Part shown: one piece after another, positions 21,651 to 32,226 of the stretch
How positions within the stretch are numbered: position 1 is the first letter of the stretch
Layout: every line of letters begins with the position of its first letter
Assembly (NCBI GenBank): GCA_023974075.1
Contig: CM043789.1
Span: forward strand, 30,811,238 to 30,875,237
Source: Chaenocephalus aceratus
Taxonomy: Eukaryota; Chordata; Actinopteri; Perciformes; Channichthyidae
Length of the DNA stretch: 64,000 nt
Direction of reading: 5' to 3'
Position numbers and translations under genes: made by a program
Notes under the pieces: generated by a model
What the model was told of the DNA's origin: nothing
The model's database searches: none
The model's input: the letters and a program-made list of their open reading frames with translations, nothing else

Positions 21651-22482
21651 CTATTTTCGATACTTTTGCCCTTTCCTGGCTGCTTCCAAGAGTGTTTTGT
21701 TTGTAAGGAGTCTCTGGTACATGTCTGTGCACTCAAATGTGAAGTTGACACAAATTTGCAGCTCTGCCTTGACACTGTCCACATCCAGACGATTTCTCTC
21801 ATTTCTCCATGCTGAGGTCATCATTGAGAAAACACGTTCTGTATGGGCATTGCTACATGGGATGGAGAAGATATAGGCGCTGACCTTCCTCAGATTCACA
21901 AGTGGGACTTCTGCTTTGGAAAACAGTTTGAGATACCGCTCCTCACTGTGGCATCCTTCCATTTCTGAAGAGCTGAGAATAGCTTCCACCATGTCATATT
22001 CCTCATAGAGTCCATCCATGTCAATGTCTTTCAGGCTGCAGGCTTGGACTGCATCACTGTATTCTCCATAGGACACAGCAGTTGTGAGGCGAAGCTTTGA
22101 CACTTTACTATGAAAGCTGTTCTCAGAGAAGTCATACTTTTCACTCACGTATTTCTTGGCTCTTTCATAGAAAACAAGAAAATCAGCCTCACATTTCTTT
22201 GCCAGATCAGGGGTTAGCTGCTTGAGTTTGTTGTTCACAGCAAAGCCAAAAAATGTGTCCTTTAACCTTCTCTCAAGTTTCCCTTTCAGTTCAGTCATTA
22301 CCTTAAACACAGAGGTTATGCTGAATGATTTGGCCTCAAGTGCTTCAATGCAGTCTGAAAATACTTTCAGAATGTGACTGAGGAAGAGAAAATACATCTC
22401 AGATACTTCGTTACCATCCTCTCCAAAGCATTTCCACAACATCTTGGAGCATTCCTCCTCACCTAGACTCTGAAAGTAGCTG
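21651..22482 (-). pseudogene. hAT transposase, C-terminal part
   Basis: The minus frame continues from the nested insertion with YFQSLGEEECSKMLWKCFGE and ends near the stop at 21651. The last segment reads VPLVNLRKVSAYIFSIPCSN, AHTERVFSMMTSAWRNERNR and LDVDSVKAELQICVNF, the hAT dimerisation domain that completes the RNase H-like fold. In the original order it follows 23524-24120. No stop was seen within this part; the protein is broken by the nested element. Confidence 0.85.
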
Positions 22483-22490
22483 GTCAGGGG

Positions 22491-23515
22491 CAGGGCCGGC
22501 CCTGACCAATTTGCTGCCCTAGGCAAGATTTTAGCTGGCGCCCCCCCCCCCAAATGCAGACACTTACACTTACTATGACTCGTGCGTGTTGTGGCATGAC
22601 CACCAAAACAGAAAGATATGGACACAAGATGTGTGCAACTGTATTTAGTTTCCTATCCATTTGAACATGATTTAAGTGTGGGTGGGGGACCTCACCTCCT
22701 ATAGGGGGGTCCGGGGGCATGCACCCCAGGGAAGACTTTTTTTTTTAATATTGAAGTTAAAAGCATCAATCTGGTGCACTTTGAGAGCAACATTAGGAAA
22801 TCTATGGATACATCTCTCAACACCCAGATGAAACAGAACTGTAAGCAGATTTTCTTTTTCTTTATGGATATTTTACAAATCACTCCCCTTTCAAACTGTA
22901 TTCTTGTTTATTAATAACAACTTTTTTGTACTGTCATATAGTATTTTATACCTGTTTTTCTCTTATTTTTATAACTATAATGATCATATAAAGGTGTGCC
23001 TTTACCTCACTGAGCTGAGGTTATCAGAGCCTCGCAGTCTTTCAGGAGAGAGCTCTCTAAAGCTCCCCCCCCCCCATAGTACACAGTAAATTCCAATGTT
23101 AATAAAAGCACACAGAAGCTGTGTACGTTTTTTGGGAGTTTGATTTATTTTAAATTAACACAAATACAACATTAAAACCTATAATTGCACACTACCATTA
23201 TTTTTTTTTAAAAAGAACAATTTCACATAAACCTCAGGTTTTTACTGGGGCTGGGGCAGTTCAACTTGATTTGGGGGGGGGGGGGGGGGGTGTGCCATAG
23301 TTTATGGGCGCTGTACGCAATATAGGCGTAGTTCTGTTAGTATAAAATAATAAGATGTACTTTGTTGATCCAAAATCGGGAAATTGTGTTATGAAATAAA
23401 AAAAAAATATTTCTAACTTTTTTTTCTTCTTTTTTCCCCCCAATTTTCGGCGCCCCCTATGGGTTGATGCGCCCTTAGCATTCGCCTATACTGCCTATGC
23501 TGAGGGCCGGCCCTG
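22491..23515. mobile_element. Non-autonomous hAT-type element nested in the hAT transposase gene
   Basis: Starts CAGGGCCGGCCCTGACC and ends TGAGGGCCGGCCCTG, flanked by a perfect 8-bp duplication GTCAGGGG (22483-22490 and 23516-23523). The 1,025-bp body contains poly-C and poly-G runs (a run of about 18 G near 23273) and no transposase. Removing it with one duplication copy rejoins the host transposase frame. Confidence 0.95.
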
Positions 23516-23523
23516 GTCAGGGG

Positions 23524-24120
23524 TCTCCAACACTTCAGAATTCTGTCAATAGATGGCAGCAGAGACAACCATCTCGTGACAACGTGCCGCAGCAGATTGC
23601 ATTCCTCCACTTCCACAAACTCGCAGAATTCCTTCAACTGCGCCGTTCTGCTAGCTGAGATGCTAAAATGGCTATACACCTTAAGCACAACATTTTCAAT
23701 GTCAATATCCAAGTTGCTTGCTGCATATCTTGTTGCATTGTGCAGAATATGGGCTAAACAGTTTGCAGCGAGCACGTCTTTTTGAGCCAGTTTCAGTTTC
23801 TGATAAACACTGTTGTGTTTTCCATAGTTAACGCTGGCGTTGTCTCCTGCATATGCTGACATTTTGTTCACATCTAGTCCAGACATCTCCAGTTTAGATA
23901 GCAGCTGATTTGTTATAGCTTCTGACTTTTCGTTGCTGTCACTGTAACAATCCAACAGTGCATGTTTCACGCCCTCCTCAAAGTGAAAATATCTCAGTAC
24001 AATGGGGAAACACTTGATCGTACCTTTGTTTGATGCATCACTTGCCACTGAATAATGCAGTTCATTTTCTTTTAATCCACATGCGTCTGGACAGAGTAGG
24101 GTGCTAGGACATTTTCGCAC
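23524..24120 (-). pseudogene. hAT transposase, central part
   Basis: Reads NELHYSVASDASNKGTIK, then FPIVLRYFHFEEGVKHALLD, MSAYAGDNASVNYGKHNSVY (catalytic Asp region), LAANCLAHILHNATRYAA and LRHVVTRWLSLLPSIDRIL. These are the RNase H-like core motifs of hAT transposases (the CxxH and RW positions are visible). It is joined to the N-terminal part by a frameshift near 24100 and cut at 23523 by the nested element. Confidence 0.85.
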
Positions 24121-24524
24121 AAAGCTTTGGCCTTTGTTTTTCCACAGGTCATCCCTTTTGCTATTGATGAGTCGTTGTAGATTGTGCGATCAACTTTTAT
24201 TCCACAGTCTACACTCCTGTATGACTGGTGATGCTTGACGGCATGATAAACTTTACAAAGTTCTGCAGCAGAGATTTTGTCATCTTGAGGCGATGAAGCT
24301 TCACGGAAAAACGATAAAAGTGAAGAGGCACCTGCGCTTTGATCGTTGCTTTTGTGCTTATCTGTGTTAGCATGTCTGTCGACGGCACCTTTTCCTTTGC
24401 TGCTTATGTCCACATCGCAACGACACAACGTGCAAAAAGCATGGAAGTCGTCCTTTCGGCTTTTTGTGAGGAATCCATGCTCTTTCGACCATTCAGGATT
24501 AAATGAAGTCTTTCGTTTCGGCAT
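24072..24524 (-). pseudogene. hAT transposase, N-terminal BED-finger part
   Basis: Starts at a Met at 24524 with MPKRKTSFNPEWSKEHGFL. A zinc-finger segment follows, HAFCTLCRCDVDISSKGKG, with the Cys pair and the paired His of DRHANTDKH. The frame runs into an early stop at 24072, whereas the related sequence continues in another frame from 24120, so a small indel broke it. Confidence 0.85.
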
Positions 24525-24932
24525 TTCTGCGGTTTAACCCTACCGCTAACTAGGTGGAGTTGGGCTCATGAGCTAGTCGGCTAGCGCTAACGTCACTCTG
24601 TGCCACAGTGCCCTGCCGTGAACGTGACGTCAAGAAGCACATGGCTAATTGTTTACGTTTATGAACCAATGAAATACAAGATATTTATTTGACATCGCAT
24701 TCAGCCAATAATTTGTAAGACCACAAGTCTTACGGGGGTATATACTTACACATAACTTATTATTTGTATTTCTTTGTATAATTGTCTATTTTTTTTATAC
24801 CCTAAAAGTATAAAATAGGGATGAGCTCAAAAGGAGGACAAATGAGCGTCCGGCTCAAGGCTGCGCTGGCAGACGGACACAGACATTGAAAACCGGACTG
24901 TCCGCCCTAAAACCGGACGTATGGCCACCCTA

Positions 24933-25730
24933 GCAGCGGGTGTAGCCGCCTTTATATACTGTGGGCCTGCGCGCGCATTCAGGTAGGCTCGCCCCGATTG
25001 GCCGGCTACCTTTACGTAAACTCAGTAGGTGAAAGCACGCACAGCACGATAGAGAGTAGTACCTGTGTGAAATATAACCAGTCAAAAGTGATGAGTCTCA
25101 AGTACAGTATTTTCTGAAGATTCCACTAGTTCCACAGCATGATACTTGGCTACTTGGATACTTGGCTGTTCATTCCATGTAGACTTGGGTTATGTTCTAC
25201 AGAAAAAGTTATGTTCTACAGAAAAGCTGATAGTCAAGAAAAGATGGGATTTGTTTGTTTTTCTTTTCCTTTTTATGTTTCTTTTCATGGCTCTGTTGTT
25301 TAAGTTATCTTGATAAGCTTTTTTTGGGTTTTCCTGTGTGGCCATGTGCGGGAGGAGGGAGGGAGGGGGGAGTCTAGTGAGTGTACTGTGATATTACAAT
25401 GTAAATTAAATGGCAGTTGAAGTGGCCAGTTTTTTTTGTTTTTTTAAACCTTTATTTACATTTTTTGGAAAGTTTGTTCCTGTAGTTTAACAAAAAGTTT
25501 AACTTTGATGTGACAGCAGAATGTATTTGCTGTGTCCCCTTTCATTTCCCATGGTAATATGACTAATGTGTTTATTTATTATTTGTGGGGCAATTTAAAA
25601 GGTTTAAATATCATGTGTTGAAATACACAACTGCAGTTCAAAATAAAAAAGTTACTTGCCTATCATTTTTGTACTGTATATCTGGAGAAACTTAATTTAT
25701 AAAAGGTTGTCAACACTTGTATCCCGAATG
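24933..25730. other. DIRS flank and non-coding sequence
   Basis: 24941-25040 resumes the DIRS-like terminal sequence (TATATACTGTGGGCCTGCG, then GGCCGGCTACC). The rest is T-rich sequence with no gene seen. Confidence 0.5.
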
Positions 25731-26020
25731 AGGGTAATTAAATACATACAACTTAAAATTCCTTTTAAATAATGTGGTAAAACTAATCGGAACAACTGGA
25801 TTTTTTTAGTAATCAACTTAAAAAATGGTGTTTATGCTACCAATTATTAAGTAAGTGCATGGTCATTAAAAACACCTCTGATTGTGGAGGAAAAGCCTTC
25901 TCCCCTAACTCAAATAACTGTTGGTTTAAGACAATTTCATTAGAAGTTGTCATAACTCAATAAACATTGATGCAAACTGTTGCGTTGATTTTCTTTGTTG
26001 AGCCAAAGCATTTGCTTTTA
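25730..26020. repeat. MITE-like AT-rich repeat
   Basis: Contains TAATCAACTTAAAAAATGG and CATAACTCAATAAACATTGATG with an end TTTTAGAGTGCAG. It resembles the family at 12783-13400, and terminal repeats are not resolved. Confidence 0.4.
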
Positions 26021-26965
26021 GAGTGCAGACATAAGACCAGCTATTAAATAAAGCTCTTCTGACCTTAGCTGTCATGTGGGTATATTAATGCTGCCCATTA
26101 TGGACACAAGCAATTTTCACCCATTTATTAATTATACGTTTTAAATGTGATAACACCAATGTGTTTCCCATTCCTAAACCTCCAGGGATGTACACAGTTT
26201 AATACTGGCAACTTCTAATTATGGGGGGGGGGGTTGTCAAGCAAAGCGGATGGTGTAGTCCCAAACGATAGCTGAGGATTATGGGTAGTGTAGTGTCTTC
26301 GGCCATCCTAAACTCCGAAAAACTATTTGTTTCTCCGAATCGAAGGGGAAAAACACATTACATTACATTGCATTTAGCTGATGCTTTTATCCAAAGCGAC
26401 TTCCAATAAGTGCGTTCGACCAACAAGATACAAACTTGAAGAAAACAGAATCATATAAGTACTATGGGTGAAACGGTTCACAGAATTCACGGTTCGGTAC
26501 GTACCTCGGATTGGGGGTCACAGTTCGGTACGGGTTCGGTAAAAAGAAAAAGCAAAAAAAAGTCCCAAATGCATAATTCCAGGTTTGTTGTTATTTATTT
26601 GTGAACAGTAGTGCAAGTTTCAGTTTAAAAATAAGGAACTCTAACATTTTGAATAATTAACTGTATTACACTGTTAAAAACAAACCACAAAAAGCAAAAG
26701 CATTGTACACAATTTAAACCAATCAATGTTGTGTAATTAACAAGGATAAACTGATGTTTTTTAGTTGATGTGTACTGCAGATATCACTGTAAAATAATTT
26801 GACAGTGAGAGGAATACTTCCGGTTTTATTATGATCCTACACATCCACTGGACATCGATTCTAAATGTACAATATACTTCTAATCAAAAAGCATTTTAAT
26901 GGCCAAACTATTCTACAATTTAGGATTTTCCAGAGAGGGTTATTTGTGAATATACCAAATGCCAT
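26020..26965. mobile_element. Truncated third copy of the long-inverted-repeat family, with insertions
   Basis: 26040-26330 matches 41955-42300 and, in reverse, 36700-37190 (shared text ATTAATGCTGC, CACCCATTTATTAATTAT, GGGTAGTGTAGTGTCTTCGG). 26690-26960 matches the inverted repeat of the element at 36149-38999 (GGATAAACTGATGTTTTTTAG, CTACAATTTAGGATTTT). The two parts are separated by 26344-26690, which holds a SINE-like block (GCATTTAGCTGATGC, ATCCAAAGCGACTT) and one end of a hAT-like element (GGTGAAACGGTTCACAGAAT). Confidence 0.6.
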
Positions 26966-27530
26966 GCCTTATGTCACAACTACAATACAATTACCAAACT
27001 GCTATGATACTTTCAAGGACGGGAAAGGTCTATTTGCACTGCAGTATGACGGACAGCGCAGGTGACAGACTAACATTGCTGGACATAGTAATAGCTGATA
27101 CTAAATAATGTTTGAGAGTGATGTAGCAGAGTTAACGTAAGGACAACTAAGTAAATATCAGTATCAAACAGTTCGTGTAGATAGAAAATTGTGCAACCCA
27201 CATTTTGCTGTCAAATAACTATTAACTTAATTTATAATTATTATAAATATTCATAAACCAGTAATGTTCTCACTATACTGAAGACCTTTGTAGACATAGC
27301 ACATGAACTTGAATAGTAAACTAAAAAACGTAATGTAATCTGCCATTGGAGTCTTTTTTGTCGACTACAATAACCTTGGAAATCTTATTTAATCGGATTA
27401 TATCATTATCTCAAGAAACCTGAAGGTTATCAGTGCCTCCCGTTTTTTCCAGTGACTTTTGAGTTTTCCTGACTTGACAAAACATATCAAACATAGATTG
27501 CAAATACTGTAGATATGGGGAGGAAACCAA
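26966..27530. other. Upstream region of the chitinase gene, nothing recognised
   Basis: AT-rich; no coding sequence or clear repeat was seen. Confidence 0.5.
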
Positions 27531-27532
27531 GA

Positions 27533-27540
27533 GTATAAAA
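27533..27540 (+). promoter_or_regulatory. TATA box of the chitinase gene
   Basis: GTATAAAA lies 38 bp before the chitinase start codon at 27578. That spacing puts transcription start near 27563 and leaves a very short 5' UTR ending AAAGGCAAC before the ATG. Confidence 0.7.
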
Positions 27541-27577
27541 GAATCCGGAGATCCTTAGTTTCTTACACAAAGGCAAC

Positions 27578-30559
27578 ATGGGCAAGCTACTTATCTGCGT
27601 TGGTAAGCTCATAGCAACTTCTCATACTTTGCTACTTGTGCATTGTGATTAATTTGCATTTGTACCTGAACCTGCTCCTTACCCTTCTATAATTATGTTT
27701 ATTCTGTTTCAGGACTGGCTCTCCTGCTGCACGTGCAGCTAGGTAATTATAGACTTGATCCACTCAGTGTTGGTGTGATATGTCTAGATGCATTCACTGT
27801 ACAAAGGTTTCATGGTAAGAGCACATTTTTCCTATGTTTCAGGATCCTCCTACATCCTTTCCTGTTATTTCACTAACTGGGGACAGTATCGTCCTGGAGC
27901 AGGTAAGTATTTCCCCACCAACATCGACCCATGTCTCTGTGACCACCTCGTCTATGCTTTCGCTGGAATGGACGGCAATGCGATCAAGACCTACGAGTGG
28001 GACGATGTGAAACTCTACGGACAGTTCCAGAACCTGAAGAACCAGTTAGTACACACACACATATCCTAAATACTGTGTGACTCCAGGCCGAATCGACACA
28101 CATTAATAGACATAGGCATGTATGTAGAGACTAAATGTTTTTGCTGCTTGCAGGAACAGCAACCTGAAGACTCTGCTGGCCATCGGAGGGTGGAACTTTG
28201 GCACTGCGAAGTAAGTGGAAATTAATTATTTTATTCATTATTATTCTTGCCAATAGAAATGTGTAGCGCATGTAGAACCACTCTGACTTTCTTCCTGTCT
28301 ACAGGTTCACAGCTATGGTTTCCTCTGCTGCCAATCGTCAGACTTTCATCACCAGCGTGATCACGTTCCTGCGTCAGTACGAGTTTGATGGTCTGGATAT
28401 TGACTGGGAGTACCCTGGCTCTCGTGGATCCCCGGCTGCAGACAAGGAGCGCTACACCGTACTGGTCCAGGTCAGTCCTATTGCTATAAATTCCTGTCTT
28501 TAGACAAATTCAGCTTGTAGGTAGCCACCATTACCGCTGTTATAGTGTATAAACGGATTGCAATTATAAAAGGCTTTGGCCAAGAAATCTGTACAAGATA
28601 TTTTATTTTATTTTTCTAATTGGGTAATATGTTGAAATATAATCATCAAATGCCATTACAATTGAGGTTATAATCTACACATACATATCCTTCCTTCAAA
28701 ATGCAATTATTCAGCAACTGTAACTGTTTCTCCTTCACTGCTTGTTGCCCATCTTCAGGAGCTGCTGAGCGCCTTTGAGGCTGAGGGCAAGAAGACCAAC
28801 CGTCCCCGTCTGATGGTGACTGCTGCTGTGTCCGCTGGAAAGGGAACCATCGAATCTGGATACCAGATTGCCGAGATTGGATCGTAAGTACACAAGCATT
28901 CACATGCAAACATTACAATTATTCTATTGAAGACAGCAATAACTGAACATTTAAACCCCATGTCTGGTTTGCCAGTGTGCTGGACTACTTCCATGTCATG
29001 ACCTACGACTTCCACGGTTCTTGGGAGCACAATGTTGGAGAGAACAGCCCTCTGTTCAAGGGCCCCTCTGATCAGGGATCCATGATCTACTTCAATATGG
29101 TGAGTGAGGGCTCCTGCTGTAAGTCAATCCAAATGAAATAGCAGAACAGATTATCACACTGGCCTGTCTCTCATGTGTAGGACTATGCCATGAACTACTG
29201 GAAGAGCAATGGTGCCCCAGCTGAAAAGCTGCTGGTTGGTTTCCCCACCTACGGCCACACCTTCCGCCTGGCTGGCTCCGACACCGCTGTGGGAGCTCCC
29301 GCTAGTGGACCCGGACCTGCTGGACCTTTCACCCGTCAGGCTGGCTTCTGGGCCTACTATGAGGTTTGAACTTATTTTTCTATGCTTGATTATTTCAAGA
29401 CAGGAACACATACTGTACATCTGCTCACTGATATCACAGAGAGTCGCAAGTAGCTATTGCCTAAGATCCCAGGATGTGTTTTTATTACATGTGCCAAGTG
29501 CTAGGACTGTTTTAGGCACTAAAGCTTTTATGTGCGCAGCTCCTCTAGCTTGGAAATACATATTCATCTGCAAAACATTTTGAAAATGAGCATTTTGGTT
29601 CCCCTGCATCATTTTAAAGTACAGCTGAATGAAATTATATTTGATACTCCTGGTACCTGTCATTGTGTATAGGTTTGTAAATTGTACCCCTGTCATTATG
29701 TTGTATGTGTCCTTTTGTTTTCTGTTGTAATTCTGTTACATGTGTAACCAATGTGCGGCAGGTCTCTTTTTTACCTGGATAAATACAGGCTACAAACAAA
29801 CAATATTGTGTTTTCCAGATGCTTAACTTTAAACCACCCTCTCCCATCAGATCTGCACTTTCCTGAAGCAAGGAGCCACTCTGGCTTGGGACAGCGTCCA
29901 GGAGGTGCCATATGCCTTCAAACAGGGAACTTGGGTTGGATATGACAATGTTAAGAGCTTCCAGGCTAAGGTATGAGGTTGTATTTTTCACGATTTAAAT
30001 TCCTGTCACAGGCCTTTTTGTTAAGGTTATTTAACACTTGGTTATACCTGTCATCCGCTTTATAGATTCAGTGGTTGAAGCAGAGCGGTTTTGGTGGAGC
30101 CATGGTGTGGAGTTTGGATCTGGATGACTTCAGTGGCACTTTCTGCGGCGAGGGAAAATACCCCCTGATCAACACCATCAAGAGCGGACTGGGAACTGGA
30201 GCTTGTATGCATACAAAACACACCTTGATAAAAAGCCTTTTTTGGTTGTTTACATACTTTTAATTATTGTATTTCTCTCCCCAGCCTGCACATCTCGTAC
30301 TGAGCCCCTGGCTCCAGTCCATCCAGTCCATCCCACCGCTGTTCCTGCCCATCCCACCGCTATTGTGCCTGGCGGTGGTGGCAGCAGCAGTGGCGGCAGC
30401 AGCAGCACTAGCTTTTGCGCTGGAAAGTCTAACGGACTCTACCCTAACCCAACCAACAAGAACCACTTCTATGAGTGCAGCCAGGGAAAAACCTACGACC
30501 AGCACTGTGCTACAAGCCTGGTCTTCGACACCAGCTGCAAGTGCTGCAACTGGGCTTAA
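27578..30559 (+). CDS. chia: Family-18 chitinase, acidic mammalian chitinase/chitotriosidase type
   Basis: Secreted endochitinase of 481 aa that cleaves beta-1,4 GlcNAc polymers. Eleven coding exons join in frame: 27578-27602, 27713-27742, 27843-28044, 28154-28210, 28305-28470, 28759-28883, 28976-29099, 29181-29363, 29851-29970, 30066-30204 and 30285-30559, all with GT/AG sites. A signal peptide ([19 protein letters not shown]) precedes [17 protein letters not shown]. The catalytic box [12 protein letters not shown] has the full DxxDxDxE series, and [11 protein letters not shown] and the late [11 protein letters not shown]rp are present, so it should be active. A Pro/Ser/Gly linker ([18 protein letters not shown] then a Gly/Ser run) leads to a C-terminal chitin-binding domain (CBM14) with its six Cys, from [13 protein letters not shown] to the stop at 30557-30559. 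Orthology to chia or chit1 cannot be settled here; human CHIT1 neighbours FMOD, as this gene roughly does. Confidence 0.95.
29380..29815. repeat. Retroposon-like sequence in chitinase intron 8
   Basis: The intron contains a block ending ACCTGGATAAATACAGGCTACAAA near 29790, which looks like a LINE or SINE 3' tail. The strand and family are uncertain. Confidence 0.3.
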
Positions 30560-30685
30560 ACTACCCATGGTTGAACTTCAAACTGGTTGTTTTAGTAGCT
30601 GGGTCAACTATCATGTAACATAAAACCACCCACATGAGGCCAATTCAAGAAGATCTCTGTAACACCTGTTACTGATGTAACCAAA

Positions 30686-30691
30686 AATAAA
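30686..30691 (+). terminator. Polyadenylation signal of the chitinase gene
   Basis: AATAAA lies 127 bp after the stop codon. Confidence 0.7.
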
Positions 30692-30699
30692 AATCACAT

Positions 30700-31140
30700 T
30701 TAAAGCAACTTTAGATATCTGAATCTTTTGTGTGTGTCCTGTTCGTTTTTAATCAGTCAATTCATTACATCAAAAATCACAGAATGAAAATAAATGTATT
30801 GATGCAGAATAACTGTGATCATCAAACATGAGCAACAGAAATGTTTCTTCCAACATGATGCAACAATCTATTAACTGCAACATTGCACAGAGCAGAACAG
30901 CAAGAACATGGACTGTGTGTATAATAAGTCAAGACGAACATGACTGTAAAATAACAGTGACAGCACCAGCAGCTTCCTTCAGTACATTACAACAATTCCG
31001 CAACATTTGGTGGCAAAGGTCAATTATTTATTAGTGAACTTACATAATTCCCATGCCAATGTGATGACAAATTAAGACATTCTGTAGAGGCAGGAACATT
31101 CCGGGTCTAACATTCACATTTGCTTATTGTTTATTATTTT
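30700..31140. other. Gap between chitinase and slc6a14-like copy B
   Basis: No gene or clear repeat was recognised. Confidence 0.5.
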
Positions 31141-31589
31141 CTGAGTAGTGTTCTCCAGATGAATGTCAAGATAAGGATGCCATTCCTCAGAGGGAGCACA
31201 CAAAGACTTCAGACACTGTGGGAAGAATGGCACAATAAGGAGAAAAGAAGAAAAAAAGTACATCTCATTAAAATCCCTGCTTTAAATGCTTCCTGTATAG
31301 ACAACATGCACACCTTGCAGGGGTTTCCTACAGCGACATGCAGGGACCCAGAGAAGCATGAACGCATTCATGCACCATCCAAGATCCAAACCCCAGTCTG
31401 GAAACTGGACATTTCCATATGATGGGGGCACATAGGCTATGAAAGACCAGACCAAGATTACCTAAACATAAAGGTATTGGTAAATACAACATCCAATCCT
31501 TTTCGTTAAAGGCATCCTGAGCCTATAGCCCGAAATCGATGAGTAAATGCTCACATTTCAGATTTAATGTCAACTGACAGAAATAGCAA

Positions 31590-31989
31590 CTATTAAGATA
31601 AGAGATAAGATAAGAGATAAGATCTTTAATTTGTCATTGTACAAGTACAACAACATTTAAATGTGAACTCAAGGTGCCAATGCGCAACAACAAGACAATA
31701 TAAAAACAAGGAATGGGACTTAAATAGACATGATAGGGAATATGTACATAAATAAATAATAAATTAAATTGCACGATTCCCCTCGTATTGCACGGAAGAC
31801 ATGATAACTTAAATATTAGCAGCGTTAAGTGCACATATGGCCCTGGGAAAGAAACTAAACTTGAGTATGTTTGTCCGGGAAGACATGGTACAGAAGCGCC
31901 TGCCTGAGCGCAGCCGTACAAAGTGCTCGTTAGCCGGGTGGTGTGGGTCCTTGAGGATCTTGACTGCCTTCTTAAGGCAACGAGAGCCT
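31590..31989 (-). mobile_element. Non-LTR retroposon 3' fragment in copy B
   Basis: Begins with repeated AGATAAG units, then ATCTTTAATTTGTCATTGTAC and a block with AGAAGCGCCTGCCTGAGCGC and AGCCGGGTGGTGTGGGTCC. It resembles the fragment at 14565-14940, and the family is unknown. It ends at the fold-back hairpin at 31990. Confidence 0.45.
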
Positions 31990-32023
31990 CCACCTTTCTG
32001 ATTTTATTAAATCAGAAAGGTGG
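31990..32023. repeat. Perfect 15-bp inverted repeat with 4-nt loop
   Basis: Arms 31990-32004 (CCACCTTTCTGATTT) and 32009-32023 are exact reverse complements, with loop TATT. It is the third short-loop fold-back in this window and sits at the end of a retroposon fragment. Confidence 0.9.
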
Positions 32024-32126
32024 AATTACTGCAGTATAACATGTAAAAAATAAAATAAAAATATGTTGTACTGTAACAAGGATGCATGGACTGATGAAGA
32101 ACCAACATGCATGCTCTCCACCAAAG

Positions 32127-32226
<100 letters not shown>

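Larger units (their letters stand above)
21520..24932 (-). mobile_element. hAT DNA transposon with broken transposase and nested insertion
   Basis: Ends TAGGATGGCCAT at the left and ATGGCCACCCTA at the right are inverted repeats, flanked by a perfect 8-bp target duplication GCAGCGGG (21512-21519 and 24933-24940). The element is 3.4 kb including a 1.03-kb nested element (22491-23515 plus its 8-bp duplication). It encodes a transposase on minus with an N-terminal BED-type zinc finger and a C-terminal hAT dimerisation domain. It sits in DIRS-derived DNA. Confidence 0.95.

Noticed and set aside
27788..28069. 93-codon frame starting MHSLYKGF
   Set aside because: It is chitinase exon 3 read from intron sequence upstream; the splice acceptor at 27841-27842 sets the true exon.
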